Shown: in pieces, positions 62,264-64,000 of the stretch | Layout of the letters: each line of letters begins with the position of its first letter | Position numbering within the stretch: the first letter of the stretch is position 1 | From: Sphingobium lactosutens | GTDB taxonomy: Bacteria > Pseudomonadota > Alphaproteobacteria > Sphingomonadales > Sphingomonadaceae | Assembly: GCF_013393185.1 (NCBI RefSeq) | Contig: NZ_QJQX01000084.1 | Coordinates: 2,501 to 66,500 of the forward strand | DNA: 64,000 bases | Reading direction: 5' to 3' | Made by a program: the position numbers and the translations under genes | Notes under the pieces: model-generated | What the model saw: the letters and a program-made list of their open reading frames with translations, nothing else | What the model was told of the DNA's origin: nothing | Databases searched by the model: none

Positions 62264-63871
62264 TTGAACGCTTTGCGGAATTTTATCGAGCAGATCGGCC
62301 CTCGTCGCGCGCTGCTGATGGGGGGCGTCGCCGCCGCCCTGTTGCTGGGCATCGGCTATCTGGCTCTGCGAAGCCCATCGAGCGAGATGGGCTTTCTCTA
62401 TACCGACCTCGACCCCTCCGCCGCGCAGGCGATCAGCGAAAAGCTGAAGGGACAGGGTGTTCCCTTCCAGATTTCGGCCGACGGCACGTCGGTCATGGCG
62501 CCGGTCGACAAGCTACCGGAACTGCGCATGGCGATGGCCGGCCAGCAACTGGGCGGGAAGATCGGCTATGAGGTGCTGGATGCCGAACAGCCGTTTGGCA
62601 TGTCGGCCTCGCGCGCGAAACTCAACGAAACCCGCGCGGTAGAGGGCGAACTGGCCCGGTCGATCGAAAGCCTGGAGCGCGTCAGCAAGGCGCGCGTCCA
62701 TCTGGTCATGCCCGAACGCGCCATGTTCGAGACGGAACGACGCAAGGCGACGGCAGCGGTGACGGTCAAGACGACCGGCCGGCTGCCGGGGGAATCAGTG
62801 CAGGCGATCCGCTATCTGGTGGCGTCCGCCGTACCCGAATTGTCGCCCGAAAGCGTGTCCATCGTCGACCAGTCGGGTGCGCTGCTGGCGCGGGCCGGGG
62901 AAAGCGGCGGCGCGGGATCGTCGGAGATTGACGAGCGTCAGGCGGCCCTCGAGGACAAGCTGCGCGCGGAGATCGAGGCGATGGTCGCGCCGATCGTCGG
63001 CACCGGCAAGGTCCGCGCCGAAGTCGCCGCTGTGCTGGAACGCGACCAGGTGCGCGAGGAAGCGGAAACCTTCGACCCCGATACGCAGGTCGTCGCGCAT
63101 CAGGTCACGGTTGAATCCAGTGACCAGAATGACGAGAGCGGCGCCGGTGCGCAGGGCGTGACCGTAGGCGCGCAGTTGCCCGACAATGAAGCGGCGATCA
63201 ACGGCACGGGAGGCGAAAGCCGCCGATCGGCCCGTAACGAAACCTCCGAAGACATTACCTACCAGAATAGCCGAACTCAGAAGGTCAGCGTCCGGTCGCC
63301 GGGCAAGGTGGCGCGCCTGACTGTCGCGGTGATGGTCGACGGTGGCCCCAAGGGCCTGCCGCAGTCGGAAATCCAGCGGCTTCAGCGCCTGGTCGAAAAT
63401 GCGGTCGGCTTCGATGCCGAACGGGGCGACAGCGTGGTCGTGGAAAATATGAGCTTTGCCGCGCCGGGCGATCTGGACGGCACGGATGGCGGCCTGCCCT
63501 TCGGTCTGACCGTCGGCAATCTGCTCGACCTCGCCAAATATGTGCTGATCGGCGGCGTGATCCTGCTCGCCATCCGGATGCTGCGTCCCAAGGTTGCGCC
63601 TGTGGAAGCGGAAGCCCAGCCGGTCGAGCATCTGCTGACGCCTGAAAATGATGAGATGGCGGCGCTCGCCCAGCGCGCGGCCGACGGCGACGAGGGCGCG
63701 ATGCGTCAGCTGGAAGAGATGCGGCAGGACGTGCCGCTGCTCGATGAGGAAATCGCGCTGGCCCAGATTGACGGGAGGATCAAGGTCTCGGCCCTGAAGC
63801 GCATCGGCGACGCGATCGCCGCCGGTCCGGCGGAATCCGCCTCGGTGATCCGCCAATGGATGAATGCATGA
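62264..63871 (+). CDS. fliF: Flagellar MS-ring protein FliF
   Basis: The 535-residue protein has an N-terminal transmembrane helix (about 17-36), ring-building motifs with LYTDLDPSAAQAISEKLKGQGVPFQIS and ARVHLVMPERAMF, a second membrane helix (about 424-446) and a cytoplasmic C-terminal tail that binds FliG. I chose the TTG at 62264 with GAGG upstream because the longer frame begins inside the promoter region. It follows fliH after a promoter-containing gap of 98 bases. Confidence 0.93.
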   Translation: MNALRNFIEQIGPRRALLMGGVAAALLLGIGYLALRSPSSEMGFLYTDLDPSAAQAISEKLKGQGVPFQISADGTSVMAPVDKLPELRMAMAGQQLGGKIGYEVLDAEQPFGMSASRAKLNETRAVEGELARSIESLERVSKARVHLVMPERAMFETERRKATAAVTVKTTGRLPGESVQAIRYLVASAVPELSPESVSIVDQSGALLARAGESGGAGSSEIDERQAALEDKLRAEIEAMVAPIVGTGKVRAEVAAVLERDQVREEAETFDPDTQVVAHQVTVESSDQNDESGAGAQGVTVGAQLPDNEAAINGTGGESRRSARNETSEDITYQNSRTQKVSVRSPGKVARLTVAVMVDGGPKGLPQSEIQRLQRLVENAVGFDAERGDSVVVENMSFAAPGDLDGTDGGLPFGLTVGNLLDLAKYVLIGGVILLAIRMLRPKVAPVEAEAQPVEHLLTPENDEMAALAQRAADGDEGAMRQLEEMRQDVPLLDEEIALAQIDGRIKVSALKRIGDAIAAGPAESASVIRQWMNA

Positions 63872-63881
63872 AAGGGATGCA

Positions 63882-64000
63882 ATGAGTGAAGATATGGAAC
63901 CCCGGCAACTGACGCCGGCCCATCTGACTGACGGCAGCGATGATGTGGAGATGAATGCCGATCCCAACTGGTCGCCGCGTCCCTCCGCGCCGCCGACGCC
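63882..64000 (+). CDS. Start of a flagellar-cluster gene (3' truncated by the window)
   Basis: An ATG at 63882, 10 bases after the fliF stop, opens a frame that runs to the window end: MSEDMEPRQLTPAHLTDGSD and a proline-rich stretch follow. The 39 visible residues are a disordered, acidic tail and do not identify the protein. Position after fliF suggests a C-ring or FliN-type protein or a regulator such as FlbD, but neither can be supported from what is seen. Confidence 0.5.
   Translation, partial: MSEDMEPRQLTPAHLTDGSDDVEMNADPNWSPRPSAPPT

Noticed and set aside
62795..63967. A 390-codon minus-strand open frame
   Set aside because: It is antisense to fliF and has no recognisable domain.

Overview
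The window is a roughly 63% GC chromosomal segment from an alphaproteobacterium, most probably a sphingomonad (Sphingobium/Sphingomonas type). The assignment rests on the flagellar gene set (FlbT and FlaF, a MotE-like protein and a DUF6468-like protein beside fliL-fliM), a FlaEY-type beta-propeller gene, single-domain FlgJ, alphaproteobacterial intergenic palindromes, and a small type III polyketide synthase cluster. No rRNA, tRNA, CRISPR array, transposase or phage gene was seen.

Layout. 1-3282: the 3' end of a hybrid histidine kinase gene coupled to a PleD-like diguanylate cyclase. 3394-7556: two methyltransferases, a DUF2147 protein, an FAD oxidoreductase and a type III PKS; the PKS-oxidoreductase-methyltransferase trio resembles phenolic-lipid clusters. 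7761-11080: a glycosyltransferase and a glycogen-debranching-type glucosidase. 11310-14178: a chemoreceptor and flagellin. 14436-17205 (minus): flgF-flgG-flgA-flgH. 17394-22697 (plus): fliL-fliM-DUF6468-MotE-like, then a small membrane protein and a TPR protein. 22885-24012: an orphan gene and a repeat-rich gap. 24013-28496 (minus): flgE-flgK-flgL. 28786-32957 (plus): flbT, fliI-fliJ, a transglycosylase-like protein and an alternative sigma factor. 33063-37827: an AlgE-type porin and a FixL/FixJ-like two-component pair. 37994-47799: flaF, then motA-STAS-cheY-cheA-cheW-cheR-cheB-cheY-cheD-small protein-motB-FliL-like-PilZ. 47836-49097 (minus): fliN-fliO-fliP. 49212-54128 (plus): flgC-fliE-fliQ-fliR-flhB-flgI-flgJ-flgN. 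54196-56780 (minus): a GGDEF-EAL protein and an unusual double-HTH regulator. 57190-60344 (minus): FlaEY-like gene and flgB. 60437-64000 (plus): fliG-fliH-fliF and the start of a further gene.

Together these genes encode most of one polar-type flagellum: MS/C ring, export gate and ATPase, rod, P and L rings, hook, hook-filament junction, one flagellin, stator, and a single complete chemotaxis pathway. c-di-GMP genes (GGDEF, GGDEF-EAL, PilZ) sit among them. flgD, fliK, flhA and a recognisable fliD were not found here and are presumably elsewhere.

The most notable unexplained signals are regulatory. (1) A short AT-rich element, TCCTATAA(T), recurs in nearly every flagellar intergenic region on either strand. 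(2) A palindrome of the form CCGGCA-N5-TGCCGG lies at several of the same promoters. (3) A hairpin with compensatory base changes occurs in the same sense just ahead of fliL, flbT and flgK. (4) An RpoH-like sigma factor and a double-HTH, S24-like regulator in the locus are candidate users of these sites.
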